DNA of 64,000 nucleotides. Source: Terana coerulea (lineage: Eukaryota > Basidiomycota > Agaricomycetes > Polyporales > Phanerochaetaceae). Shown here piece after piece: positions 23,631-34,989 of the stretch. The stretch's first letter is position 1; the number at the start of each line of letters is the position of its first letter. The stretch is from assembly GCA_024811115.1 (NCBI GenBank), contig JAKOGH010000293.1, positions 102,715 to 166,714 of the forward strand, in the 5' to 3' direction. The notes beneath the pieces were generated by a model. The model did not search any database. It was given only the letters and a program-made list of their open reading frames with translations, and had not been told where the DNA came from. Both the position numbers and the translations under genes were made by a program.

Positions 23631-26059
23631 ATGCCCCTCCTGCTTACTTCGTTGCTCTGGACATTCGCATCCCTCGTAGGCTGGCAAGTATGGCGTTTTG
23701 TCAAACCATTTGTCACCAAGTCTCCGCTCGACAACATTCCTGGCCCTCCGCGCGCATCTCTTCTGAAAGGTACGCCAAGCCTCTCTCGGAAGACTTTCAG
23801 AAGTGTTTACGACCAATCTACAGGAAATATGTCTCAGCTGAGCGGCAGGAATGCTTGGGACGCTATGGACGACCTTGGGCGGACTTACGGGCAGGTGGTG
23901 AAATTGAACGGGTTTCTCGGTGTGCGTCCAATCCAAGCTGTTGCAGAGAGCCGCTTTTGTACTGACGACTGTCCGCAGACAAAGGAACTCTGGGTCTATG
24001 ATCCTAAGGCTCTACAACATGTCGTCTTGAAGGACCAGGACATCTATGAAGAATCCCAATTCTCCTTAGCGCAAGTCACCGTCATACTCATCCAAATGGT
24101 TCAACTAACGTGAAGTTTTGCTGACACAGCATACGCTGGCTGGTATTTGGTCCGGGCCTACTGGGAACCGTAGGTGCGTTTCATGAAAGCAATGATGATA
24201 CGGCCTTGGACTCATCCCTTCCAGGAGATCACCACCGCCGTCAACGCAAAATGCTAAACCCAGTCTTCTCGATCGCTCATATGCGAAGAATGACACCCAT
24301 CTTTTATGAGGTTATCCATAGAGTACGTAGAATGTCCATTCCCCGGTATCGGAAATAGTACTATCAAGTCGATATACTAACATTTGGTACAGCTCCAGGT
24401 CGGCATTGCTGGCCAGATCAAAGCAAACTCGGGAAACAACGAAGTGGACCTGCTCGCTTGGATGGGACGGGCAGCATTGGAGCTTGTTGGTCAAGGCGCG
24501 CTTGGGCATTCCTTCGATCCCCTCGTGGCGAATACTCCTAATGAGTATGGGGACGCGCTCAAGGCTTTTGTGTACGTCATCATGTCGCGTATAGTTTTCA
24601 CCTCTGCTGTATTCACGTCGTTGAACAGACCTACGCTTATGCGCACCGTCAAGCAATGGATCTTAACCTTGAACATCACGCTGCCTCTATTTGAGTTGCA
24701 GAAGGACCGCCCCCTACTCAAGCGGCTGTTGACTGCAGTAGTGAGCCGATTACCTTCAAGCGCTACGCAAGAGATGAGGGGTATCATAGATACCATTGAT
24801 AAGACCTCGAGAGAAATCTACGCTGAGAAGAAGAAGCTCCTTGGTGGAGGGTGACCAAGACGTCAAGATTGGTATGGGCGAAGGGCGAGACCTGATGAGT
24901 GTTTTGCGTGAGTAATCTTGCTGTGGTTATATGCGCCATATCCGAATCTATTACTTGCAGTGCGAGCAAATATGGAGGCTTCTGAGGAAGACCGGCTCCC
25001 TGAGGAAGAGCTTATCGCGCAGGTATCGTATGTAACCATGTATCTCCTCTATGGATCATTCATTGACGTGCGCTGCTGTAGGACTATAACGTTCGCTGGT
25101 ACAGACACTACGTCCAACGCCGTCGCGCGTATTCTCCATTTACTCGCTATCAATCAAGACGTTCAAGACAAGCTCCGGACAGAAATCTTGGAAGCTTGCA
25201 GCAGGGTTGGTGGCGGGGATCTCGAATATGACGATCTGATCGAGCTTCCGTTCTTGGACGCAGTCTGCCGAGAGACTTTGAGGCTGTAAGTTTCTACGCA
25301 TCATACGCTCGACCGTGCCACTACTTACGCTCATGTGATATGTTCAGTCATTCGCCTGTTTCATTCATATCTCGGGAGTAAGTTCAATGTTCTTCTGGCC
25401 TACAACCGCGGAGTCTGACGGGCCAACTCGTAGAGCACATCAAAACATTGTCCTGCCGTTATCCACACCACTAACCTGTGTTGACGGTACAACCACGGAT
25501 GCTATTCCCGTACCCAAGGGCACACACATCTTGATTGCTATCTACTCTTGCAACCGGAACAAGGCAATTTGGGGCGAAGATGCCGAGGAGTGGAAACCCG
25601 AGCGTTGGCTGAACGGCAACATGCCTGAGAGCGTAACCAATGCGCGGATTCCTGGAGTGTACTCGAATCTGTGAATTGTCATATGTGGTCTGCCGCGGCA
25701 CCTTGGGCTAACATAAAAACCGTCTCACAGGATGACTTTTCTCGGTGGTGGTCGCGCATGCATGTGAGCATCCTTCCATTTCCCTTTGTTACTCTCGTAA
25801 GTAACAAACCTTCCACAGCGGTTTCAAATTCTCCCAGCTCGAAATGAGTACATATCCATCTGCTTTTGTTCTTCGGTATCACGACTGACTCGTCTGTATA
25901 GAGGTCGTCCTTGCGACCCTCTTGCGATCCTTCCGGTTCTCGCTCGCGTCTGGCGAAAACGCAAACATCACCTGGAACCGCGCGGGTGTCGATTATCCGG
26001 CCGTCGGCGCCAACGACAAACCAAGCTTACCGTTGAAGGTGGAAGCTGTAGCTTCATGA
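23631..26059 (+). CDS. cytochrome P450 (paralog 3), apparent 1-base insertion in exon 7
   Basis: Same 14-exon plan. Start MPLLLTSLLWTFASLVGWQV, hinge DNIPGPP, I-helix FAGTDTTSN, K-helix ETLR, haem loop FLGGGRACIGF, and the C-terminus DKPSLPLKVEAVAS with stop at 26059. Exon 7 (24629-24907) is 279 bases against 278 in P450-1, -6 and -8. The extra G lies at about 24842-24844 (CTTGGTGG; the P450-5 copy reads CTTGTGG) and would stop translation in the middle of the protein. Everything downstream stays open in the original frame. Intron 3 has a GC donor (GCAAGT at 24071). Start at 23631 gives the usual anchor; an upstream in-frame extension exists but is not conserved. Parent or sister of pseudogene P450-5. 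Confidence 0.82.
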
Positions 26060-26269
26060 ACCATAAATTACCTGTGGATCAGTTGGTTGGTTCGAGCAGT
26101 CAACATCTGTGCTCAGACTTCATTCTCATTTCGATATAGGGTACGGATTGGAGTCTGTACGATAGAGCTAGTATGCATACATGCGTACTATATCAACCTG
26201 TGCCTGTCATTTGGACCTTCCAGCGCTGCCCCCTTGAAATGCGCTATGGCACGGTCCTCAATTTCAACT

Positions 26270-26400
26270 ACACGTTCCAGGCTGCCTTACCCCAGAGAAG
26301 CGCCTCGTAGTCGAGCACCCGCACTGTGCTGCGCGCTGTGAGCATCACGTCTACCTCCTCGAATATGCGGCCGCGGGTTTCGACCACCATACTTACCTAG
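26270..26400 (-). pseudogene. relic of MFS sugar-transporter C-terminus
   Basis: Read on the minus strand, about 26280-26382 gives ETRGRIFEEVDVMLTA followed by a stretch matching the DNA of the intact transporter end (minus strand, 36200-36310: ETRGRTLEEVDAALDG). Only the last cytoplasmic segment survives, and no membrane spans were found beside it. It lies convergent to P450-3, as the transporter must once have done. Confidence 0.75.
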
Positions 26401-26821
26401 ATGACGAGTGGCACCGCGATGTCGCGCCGAGAACGTAAGCCCCTGAGCCCCACGAACTGAGGACGGGTAAGCATTCCATATCTTCGTGTAGATAGTTGAT
26501 TGTATACCCTTTCAACGGAGGCAACTTCAGCAATTCGACTTGCTCGAGCTGATACAGAGTATACGTGGTCGAGGAGAAAGTGTAGCGTGGGCGTCTGTGC
26601 TCGCGGCAGTTTCTGTACTTCGTGGCGCGGCAACGTCCGGTCACAAGGCTACGAGAACTGAACGCAATATGTTGGCAATATTAATGCAAACGTGTTATCG
26701 TTTAAGCCAAGCGTCCGTATAACGCACCAAGTCTCCACGTTGCGCCGCTTGAATATTTAATCCGGAAAAAGCACACTGGTATTCGTTATGATGCAAGCGA
26801 GAAGTGTAGGCTTATGCCTGA

Positions 26822-26976
26822 GTCCCCATTTCCATCTTCAGCGGCAAGCTTGGCCTCTTGTTGAACCCAGCCGACGGATACGACACATCCGACCGGCGCC
26901 AAATCTGTTGGCGTTCACGCCTGAAGCAAGCGAGAAGCAGAAGGACCGCAGAAGTGTGACGAAAACAATCTCTGTG
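26822..26976 (-). pseudogene. extra copy of P450-4 last exon
   Basis: A degraded duplicate of P450-4 exon 14, which lies about 296 bases further right. It keeps the acceptor side, VTLLRSF-FSLASG and the AAGCTTGCCGCTGAAG end, but loses the tryptophan segment to small deletions. Matching sequence on the downstream side (GCAAGCGAGAAGTG-AGGC/AGC) shows a tandem duplication of roughly 295 bases. Confidence 0.75.
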
Positions 26977-27132
26977 AACGGGTTTTAGCGGCCGCTCGGC
27001 AAGGCAAGCGTTCGTATAACATGAAAGCTCTCTGTATTTTGCTGTGCTACTGTTTAAACCGACAACAGCCATGCTGGTACTCGTTACGACGCAAGCGAGA
27101 AGTGCAAGCTCAGACAGTCACCATTTCCACCT

Positions 27133-29501
27133 TCAGCGGCAAGCTTGGCTTTTGTTGAACCCGACCGACGGATACGACACGCCGGCCCGGTTCCAAAATA
27201 TGCTGGCGTTCTCGCCTGAGGCAAGCGAGAAGCGGAAGGACCGCAAAAGTGTGACGAGAACAACCTCTGAATGGGTTTTAGCAGTGGCTCGGCCAGGAAC
27301 AAAACCTAGCACCTACTCATCTCGAGCTGAGAGAACTTGAAGCCGCTACATGTTATCATGTCAGAATGCGGCCCAATTTCCCGAAGTTGACCAGATGCTC
27401 TTACATGCAGGCGCGGCTACCACCGAAGAAAGTCATCCTAAGGCGAAGCAGTTGAGCGAGTTCATGAGTTATGGCGAATGAGGAAGACTGTTCTCACAAA
27501 TTCGAGTATATGCCGGGGATCCGGGCGTTCCCGACGCTCTCGGGTACGTTACCCAGCCACCGTTCAGGCTTCCATTCCTCGGCATCTTCACCCCAGATCG
27601 ACTTGTTGCGGTTGCATGAGTAGATGCCGATGAAGATCTGCGTACCCTTGGGCACAGGAATGGAGTCGATGACGGTGCCATCTACGGTGGTCAGACCTGA
27701 CGAGAGGGGCAAGACAATGTCTTTGCGTGCTCTGCCAGTGAGTTGTCAGAGAATGTTTTGATCAATGAGCACAGTTCCTTACTCTCGAGCCGTGAATGTC
27801 ACAGGAGGATATCTAGATGCCACGGATGGCCTGTCAATTCACGCCTCGACAAGATACGAGATGACTTACACTCGCAGGGTCTCACGACATACTGCGTCCA
27901 AGAACGGCAGCTCCGTGAGATCGTCGTAATCCAAGTTGGTGCTTCCAGCCCTGTTCCAGGCTTCCAAGATCTCAGCACGAAGTTTATCTTGGACGTCTTG
28001 GTGAACCGCAAGCAAGTGCAAAATGCGGGCAACGGCGTTGGACGTGGTGTCTGTACCAGCAAACGTCATTGTCCTTGGCGAGACCAGTCAGTCCAAGCGA
28101 CAGCACAATGACTGCAGAGGGCTTACGATACTTGGCCGATGAGCTCGTCCTCAGGCAGTCGGTCCTCTTCTCCTGCGTCCATGTTGGCTTTAACTATACA
28201 AGCTATGTGAGCGATACCATAAAGAATGGGAACAACGACTCACGCAGGACGCTCATCAAGTCCCTTCCTTCACCCATGCCAATCTTCAGATCCTCGTCGC
28301 CTGCTCGCAGCATTTTCATCTTTTGCTCGTATATTGACTTAGACGTGTCGTCCAACGTGTCCACGATCAATTTCAGGTCTTGGAACGCAGCGGAGGGTAC
28401 CCAAGAGAGGAGATATCTGCAAAATTGCTTCACCAGAGGACGCCGCTTCTGGAATTCGAGTAGCGGTCCGATGAAGTACCCAAAATATCTCCAGTAAATC
28501 AAACGCATCACCGCCGGTCTGCGCAATGTTCAGCTAAGCACATTGTTACAACGCCAGTAGCAAGACGGGACTTACACGAAAGCCTTGAGTGCGTCCCCAT
28601 AGTCATTGGGCGCGTTTGCTACGAGAGGATCGAAGGAGTGGCCGAGAGCTCCCTGTCCAACGAGCTCCAGAGCGGCTCGACCCATCCATTGGAGAACATC
28701 AACCTCTCCGTTCGTCGTGCCAGACTCAAGCTCTCCCTTGATACCGGCTCTGAGCTGTAGAAGGCCGCATATTCAGAAATGAACATAGTTATTGCGCGTT
28801 AAATGGAGCTTACACGGCTGATCACCTCATTGAATATGGGTGTTAACCTTCGCATGTGCGCGATTGAGAACACCGGATTCAATAGCTTGCGCTGTCGGCG
28901 GTGATGATCGCCTGTCTGGCATTAGACATCTCGCTTCTAATTAAGAGAGGCAAGATTCACCGAGAGTTCCAAGTAGGCCCGGCCCGAGTGATAATTTACG
29001 GCTTCTAATAGATCATAGTAACGCATTAGCAAAGCACTGCTACGGGTTAGATGCACTTACACAATATTAAACGGTGCCACCTCATACACATCTTGATCTT
29101 TTACGACAACGTGCTGTAGGGCTTTTGGATCAAAGACCCACAAAATCCGTTGCTACGTACGTTCAGCAGAGGCAAGGATATAAGTAACAGCTGTTGCAAT
29201 GCTCACTCCGTAGACCCCTCTCATCTTCACCACTTGTCCATAGCTCTGAGTTATCTCGTCGAGGAAGGCCCAGGCGTCTCTGTCATGGAGCTGCGGAAGG
29301 TTGCCTGAACGACAGAAGTCTCAAACCAAAGCATCAACACGAGTAGCCGATGTAATACCTACCTTTAAGGGTGAAGTGAGAAGGCGGGCCGGGGATGTTG
29401 TCCAGTGGCGACTTGATAAACAGCTGGGCAACGAACCGCCAGATCAGCCATCCAGCAAGTACCACGGGAGCCCAGAGCGCGAAGCCCTCAAAGAGCGACA
29501 T
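27133..29501 (-). CDS. cytochrome P450 (paralog 4), divergent copy; possible C-terminal frameshift
   Basis: Minus-strand gene with the array's 14-exon plan. Start MSLFEGFALWAPVVLAGWLI at 29501, hinge DNIPGPP, I-helix FAGTDTTSN, K-helix ETLR, PERW, haem loop FFGGSRACIGF (Gly to Ser against the others). It is the most divergent member, with exon 7 reading PAVMRLIYWRYFGYFIGPLL. In the final exon the reading frame ends at 27133 (FNKSQACR), but one more base in the TTTT run at 27150-27153 would give the conserved end KPSLPLKVE and a stop at 27110. The loss affects at most about a dozen residues, so activity could survive either way. It lies between the two halves of the segmental duplication and faces P450-3. 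A TATAATATAT-like stretch at about 29626-29635 may be its core promoter. Confidence 0.83.
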
Positions 29502-31060
29502 GAGGCTCCTATTTCAAGCGTTGAGATGCGTAGTCCACGTTTTCGTGAACTGTGAGACAGAGATGAAGACGCGAGGATAGTCAAGCAGTTGTATGGGTAA
29601 CCAACCTGCTTCGTTCAAGTTCGCATATATTATATTCGCAGCCATGGGCCGTCCGACGTGGTGTTGCTGACACATGAAAACCACATGTGAGAGATCGAAC
29701 GCTCGGTGGGAGCTGATATAGGTTCGCCGAAGCTCGGCGGCTTGATGAGATCCCAAGCGTCGCGCCGACCACGTAAGCTTCGTAGAGGGTCTTTACCGCT
29801 CATATGTGGTAAAGGAGTGCGCAGGGATTCATTTAGTTTTATGCGACTAGGCGGTTAACTGCAGTATGAGGCACAGCTTCTCAATCTCTTCAGCCTCGCC
29901 TTGTTTGACTAGAGCATGGTCGATTATGAGGAGTGGATGGGTGGGTACGTCCTCCGGAAATGGTGGGTGGCTGATGATATCTGGCATTTTGACCGTGAGG
30001 GCGAGGACCAAGTAGAGGCCGCTGATTCACCTAAAGACGTGATGACATGGGAGCGTGGCTCCATCGTCATATATAGTCTGTTAATTCTAGGTTCAGCCCA
30101 CTCCCATAGCCGCGGAAGGCCCATTCAACCGCGTCTGAGCGCGAACACTCATCCACAGCGTGAACGCGCAACAGTTTGGAAGTAGGTAGGGGAGTCTTGT
30201 AAGCTTGAATGACGCCTCAAGGAAGCTGGTTTGGTGTCAACAGCCCGGCAAAATGTGCGAATTTGTGGCATGTCCCCGTGGCGTCCGGAGTGAGTTTTGG
30301 AAGACGGCAGGATTGTACGAAGCAGACGGAAAGATAACAAAGTGCTACATACGCCGTGGGTAGCCAGGTTTAAGGGTAGCGGGTCGCTAGCGTGTGTGTC
30401 GAAGGACCGCTATGTAAGTCCATAGTCCAAGCGTAGTCTCGTTCCCGACTCGTAAAGAGGTTGCTCGCAGCCAGCGCGCTTCGCGCCTTGTTACCGTTTG
30501 TAACATAGTAAGCGGAGTTTGAAAGACGCGCTGCAGAGCAACCTCTTTAGAGTCTGGTGACTTTGGATCATCGGGGTGTAGATGAAAATCACGTGAGCCC
30601 TAGTAAGCAAAGTTCGTACTTCAACGGGGGTAACAAGGCTGGGCTTACCTGGCGCCTATACACCCGCTACGTTTTAGAGGTCGGTAGCATACTGCAGCGC
30701 AAACTCCGACAGGAAAATTACTCGGATGTCTTGTATATTCATGAAAATATGCTAATCATGTCTAGTATAAATTGCATAGTGTTTATTCCAGTACAGATTC
30801 CCAGGTACCTGAAAGTGGGCCTCTGGTGACCATCAAGTGCTCTTAAGCACACCCAGCAATGGAAAAATAATATCGTAGAAATAAAATGGTCATGCGATAC
30901 ATCCTAGCGATGAAATTTGAGGGGTTTGTGAGTATATACAGTGAGGTGGGGAGGTCGCAGAAGGCAAGAGGTACAGAGAGGAACCGAGCGTTACAACTCC
31001 TTACTTACCTCAATACAAGCGTAGGCGCTCACGTGAGTTTCATCTACACCCCGATGATCC
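29502..31060. other. intergenic
   Basis: P450-4 promoter side and spacer. No gene recognised. Confidence 0.5.
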
Positions 31061-31067
31061 AAACTCA

Positions 31068-31146
31068 CCAGACCCTTTGCCCGCGTCCCTGCACCAAGCA
31101 GTTGTTATCCGATAACAAACATCAGTAACGCGGGCAAAGGGTCTGG
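31068..31146. repeat. perfect 19-base inverted repeat with nested hairpin
   Basis: CCAGACCCTTTGCCCGCGT at 31068-31086 is the exact reverse complement of 31128-31146. Inside the 41-base loop is a second perfect palindrome, TTGTTATC-C-GATAACAA. It could be a mobile-element end, a cruciform, or a hairpin transcript. Confidence 0.8.
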
Positions 31147-31211
31147 AACCGAGACTAATGTGAAACCAGCTGGTTGACCGTTTTGCCGAGCCAGTGGATT
31201 TGTGGAAATCC

Positions 31212-31477
31212 AGTGGATATCCATTGGCCGTAAAACCACGGTGATTATTCCCACGCTTGGCTGGCCAATGCTCAGCCAATCAGAAGCTGTCCATGGGCGT
31301 CCTTCCCGTTTGAGCATGGGCGTTGATCACGTGCTGATTACCGCGAAGCGCTGAGCCACGGCCGTTTGGCATTGCCATCGAGCGTGGGAATAACCACCAT
31401 CCCATCATCAAAACCACGCCGAGTATAGCCAGACCATGGCAGCAAAATGGATAAACACTAGCTGTGATGGATATCCA
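31212..31477. mobile_element. candidate MITE-like inverted-repeat element
   Basis: About 266 bases bounded by TGGATATCCA at both ends (31214-31223 and 31468-31477). An inner inverted pair is GTGATTATTCCCACGCT at 31241-31257 against AGCGTGGGAATAACCAC at 31381-31397 (16 of 17 match). No coding capacity. It ends about ten bases before the left edge of the duplicated P450-5 block. Target-site duplications were not established. Confidence 0.4.
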
Positions 31478-31615
31478 GCGGCTTTCACATCACTGGCTGG
31501 TGGAGGCCGTGCTTTGTATAGATACGCGAACAGGTATGCTGCAGTTTGCTACGTGGGACTCCATAAGCCTTCTCACCCACACTAACAGACAACCAGCTGA
31601 ACCAACCAATAACTC

Positions 31616-34031
31616 ATGCCTCTCCTCCTTACTCCTCTACTCTGGGCACTCGTAAACCTCGTAGGCTGGCAAATATGGCGACTCGTCAAACTATTTGTCA
31701 CCAAGTCTTCGCTCGACAACATTCCTGGTCCTCCGCGCGCATCTCTTTTGAAAGGTGCGCCAGGCCTCGCTTGGAAATCTTCCAGAAATGCTTGCGACCA
31801 ATCTACAGGCAACATGTCTCAATTGAGTGGTAGGAATGCCTAGGACACTATGGGCGAACTTGGGCGGACTTACGGGCAGGTGGTCAAATTGAATGGGTTT
31901 TTCAGTGTACGTATAATCAAAGCTATTGTAGAGAGCCGCCGTTATACTTACGGCTGTCTGCAGACGAAGGAACTGTGTGTCTATGACCCCAAGGCTCTGC
32001 AACGTGTTGTGCTGAAAGACCAGGACATCTACGAAGAATCTCAATTTTTTAGCGCAAGTCATCGTCATACTCATCCAAATGCTCCAACTCACGTGAAGTT
32101 TTGCTATCACAGTTTACGATGGGTGGTATTTGGTCCGGGCCTACTAGGAACCGTAGGTGTGCTTTATGAAAGCAATAATTATGCTGCCTGGGACTCATCC
32201 CTTACAGGAGATCACCACCGTCGTCAACGCAAGATGTTGAATCCAGTTTTTCGATTGCTCATATGCGAAGAATGACACCTATCTTTTATGAGGTTATCCA
32301 TCGAGTACGTAGTGTCCTTTTCTCAATGCCTGGCGCGTCAACAAGTTGGTGTACTAACACTCGGTATAGCTTCAAGCTGGTATTGCTGGCCAGATCAAAG
32401 CGAACTCGGGCAACAACGAAGTGGATGTGCTCGCTTGGATGGGACGGGCAGCGCTGGAGCTTGTTGGTCAGGGCGCACTTGGGCATTCCTTCGATCCCCT
32501 CGTGGCGAATACCTCAAACGAGTATGGAGACGCGCTCAAGGCTTTCGTGTACGTCGTCGCGTCGCGTAGACTTTTGACCTGTGTTATATTCACTTCGTTA
32601 CATAGACCTACACTCATGCGCGCGCTTAAGCAATGGATCCTAACTTTGAATGTCACTCTGCCTCTATTTCAGTTGCAGAAGGACCCCTGCTTAGGCGGCT
32701 GTTGACTGCAGTAGTGAGCCGATTGCCTTCAAGCGCTACGCAGGAGATGAGGGGTATCATAGATACCATTGATAAGACCTCGAGAGAAATCTACGCAGAG
32801 AAGAAGAAACTCCTTGTGGAGGGTGACCAAGACGTCAAGCTTGGTATGGGCGAAGGGCGAGACCTGACGAGTGTTTTGCGTGAGTAATCTTGCTGTGGTT
32901 ATATGCGCCATATCCGAATCTATTACTTGCAGTGCGAGCAAACTTGGAGGCTTCTGAGGAAGACCGGCTTCCTGAGGAAGAGCTTATCGCGCAGGTATCG
33001 TATGTAACCATGTATCTCCTCTATGAATAATTAATTGACGTGCGCTGCTGTAGGACTATAACGTTCGCTGGTACAGACACTACGTCCAACGCCGTCGCAC
33101 GGATTCTCCATCTACTCGCTATCAATCAAGACGTTCAAGACAAGTCCGTACAGAAATCTTGGAAGCTTGCAGCAGGGCTGATGGCGGGGATCTCGAGTAT
33201 GACGATCTGATCGAGCTCCCGTTCCTGGACGCAGTCTGCCGAGAGACCTTGAGACTGTGAGTTTCCACAAATTATACGCTCGAGCTTCCCACGACTCATA
33301 CTCATGCGATGTGTTCAGTCATTCGCCTGTTTCATTCATCTCTCAAGAGTAAGTCTCATGTTCTTCTGACCTTCAGCTGCGGAGTCTGACGAGCCCGCTC
33401 GTAGAGCACACCAAGACATCGTCCTGCCATTATCCACACCACTGACCTGCGTCGACGGTACAACCACCGATGCTGTTCCCGTACCGAAGGGCACACATGT
33501 CTTGATCGCTATTTACTCTTGCAACCGGAATAAGGCGATTTGGGGCGAAGACGTCGAGGAGTGGAAACCCGAGCGTTAGCTGGACGGCAACATGCCTGAG
33601 AGCGTCACCAACGCACGGATTCCTGGAGTGTATTCGAATCTGTGAGTTGTCATATCATGCGGCAAGCCGTGGCACCTTGAGCTGAAATTTGAACCGTCTC
33701 ATGGGATGACTTTCCTTGGTGGTGGTCGCGCATGCATGTGAGCATCCTTCCATTTCCCCTTGTTACTCTCGTAAGTAACAAACCTTCCACAGCGGTTTCA
33801 AATTCTCCCAGCTCGAAATGAGTACATATCCGTCTGTTTTTGTTCTTCGGTATCGCGGCTGGCTCGTCTGTGTGGAGGTCGTCCTTGCGACCCTCTTGCG
33901 ATCCTTCCGATTCTCGCTCGCGTCTGGTGAAAACGCAAAATCACCTGGAACCGCGCGGGTGTCGATTATCCGGCCGTCGGCGCCAACGACAAACCAAGCT
34001 TACCGTTGAAGGTGGAAGCTGTAGCTTCATG
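31616..34031 (+). pseudogene. cytochrome P450 (paralog 5), pseudogene of the P450-3 type
   Basis: Aligns over its full length with P450-3 but has many independent lesions. TAG at 31841-31843 replaces a Trp codon in exon 2. Bases are lost near the exon 3 end (about 32044-32052). One base is lost in exon 5 near 32247-32252 (NPVF then shifted). A 4-base deletion lies near 32685-32692 and a 1-base loss near 33144. A second Trp codon has become TAG at 33577-33579. The acceptor before the haem exon is destroyed (CACAG in P450-3 reads CATGG here, about 33700). One base is lost near 33935-33941 in the last exon. The stops and the lost splice site are substitutions, not homopolymer errors, so this copy is dead. 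Its TATAGATACGCG promoter element (31517-31524) remains. Confidence 0.95.
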
Positions 34032-34254
34032 AACCATAAATTACCTGTGGATCATTTGGTTGGTTCGAGCAGTCAACATCTGTGCTCAAACTTCATTCTC
34101 AACTCGATATAGGGTACAGACTACAGTTTGTACGATAGGGCTAGCATGCATACATTCGCACTATATCAACATGTACCTGTTGTTTGGGCCTTTCAGCGCT
34201 GCCCCCTTGAAATGCGCAATGGCACGGTCGGAGGTCCTCAATTTCAGCTACACG

Positions 34255-34400
34255 TTCCAGGTCGCCTCACCTTGGAGAAGCGCCTCGTAGTCGAGCGCCC
34301 GCACTGTACTACGCGCCGTGGAGCATCACGTCGACCTCCTCGAGTATGCGGCCGCAGGTTTCGATACACCTCTACATGACGAGTAGCATCGCGACGTCGG
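34255..34400 (-). pseudogene. second relic of MFS sugar-transporter C-terminus
   Basis: Counterpart of the 26270-26400 relic, carried by copy B of the duplication. On the minus strand it still spells an ETCGRILEEVDVMLH-like segment. The intact transporter from which it must derive starts its 3' end only 1.8 kb to the right (36181). Confidence 0.75.
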
Positions 34401-34619
34401 CTCACGAAGAGCTAGCAACGACGAGGTCTATGTCAGTGCCTAAGTAAGAGGTATCAGTCCAACATGAACCGTAGCCAGACCTCTTATGTCGTTAACAGCA
34501 TCACTACCCCAGCCTTAAGATGACGCCGTCGGCAGTACCTTAGCAGTACATTCTCTAGTGCTAGTACCGCACGGGACCTTGAGGCCGCATTGCTGCGTCA
34601 TGCCCACCATCTCGCCACT

Positions 34620-34875
34620 AGGCTCGGGCTTTACTGGTCGTAGGTATGCTCCGCACCATAGACCGGTCCATACCAACACCTCCCTGACCCATGCATCACC
34701 AGGCACGACAGACGACACATTCTTTTTATCGGCTTTGTTGCTCATGAAACCGTTCAGCACCATAGGCCGGTATACCTCTGACTTGAATCGTTACCGGACG
34801 CGGCAGCGGACCTATTCCTGTCATCGGCTTTAGTTGTCGTAGGGCAGGTGAGCACCACAGTCCGGTAATTGCTCC
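34620..34875. repeat. three imperfect direct repeats upstream of the GH45 gene
   Basis: Copies begin near 34624, 34729 and 34824 (spacing about 100 bases). Each reads roughly TCGG-GCTTT-N-TTG-TCGT, then 15-20 bases, then GCACCATAG-CCGGT / GCACCACAGTCCGGT. No coding match. They could be regulatory repeats or a decayed tandem repeat. Confidence 0.5.
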
Positions 34876-34923
34876 TCCCCAAGGATTTTGCTCAAATGCA
34901 TGAAAACTAGGCTCCAGAACATG

Positions 34924-34930
34924 TATAAAG
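34924..34930 (+). promoter_or_regulatory. TATA box of the GH45 gene
   Basis: TATAAAG, 66 bases before the ATG at 34990. Confidence 0.6.
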
Positions 34931-34989
34931 GCCGTGCGTATGCGCCCTGGTCATTCTCATCTGTCTACCGAAGCAACCAGACTGCAGCC

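Larger units (their letters stand above)
23518..26415 (+). repeat. segmental duplication, copy A
   Basis: This 2.9 kb block (promoter, P450-3 and its 3' flank) aligns with 31488-34405. Homology starts near GGCTGGTGGAGGC upstream of the TATA box and ends a few hundred bases after the P450 stop, inside a sugar-transporter relic. Introns and flanks match as well as exons, so this is a DNA-level duplication. Confidence 0.85.
31488..34405 (+). repeat. segmental duplication, copy B
   Basis: Second copy of 23518-26415, covering the TATA region, P450-5, its 3' flank and the sugar-transporter relic. It has diverged by substitutions and small deletions throughout, including in the introns. Confidence 0.85.
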
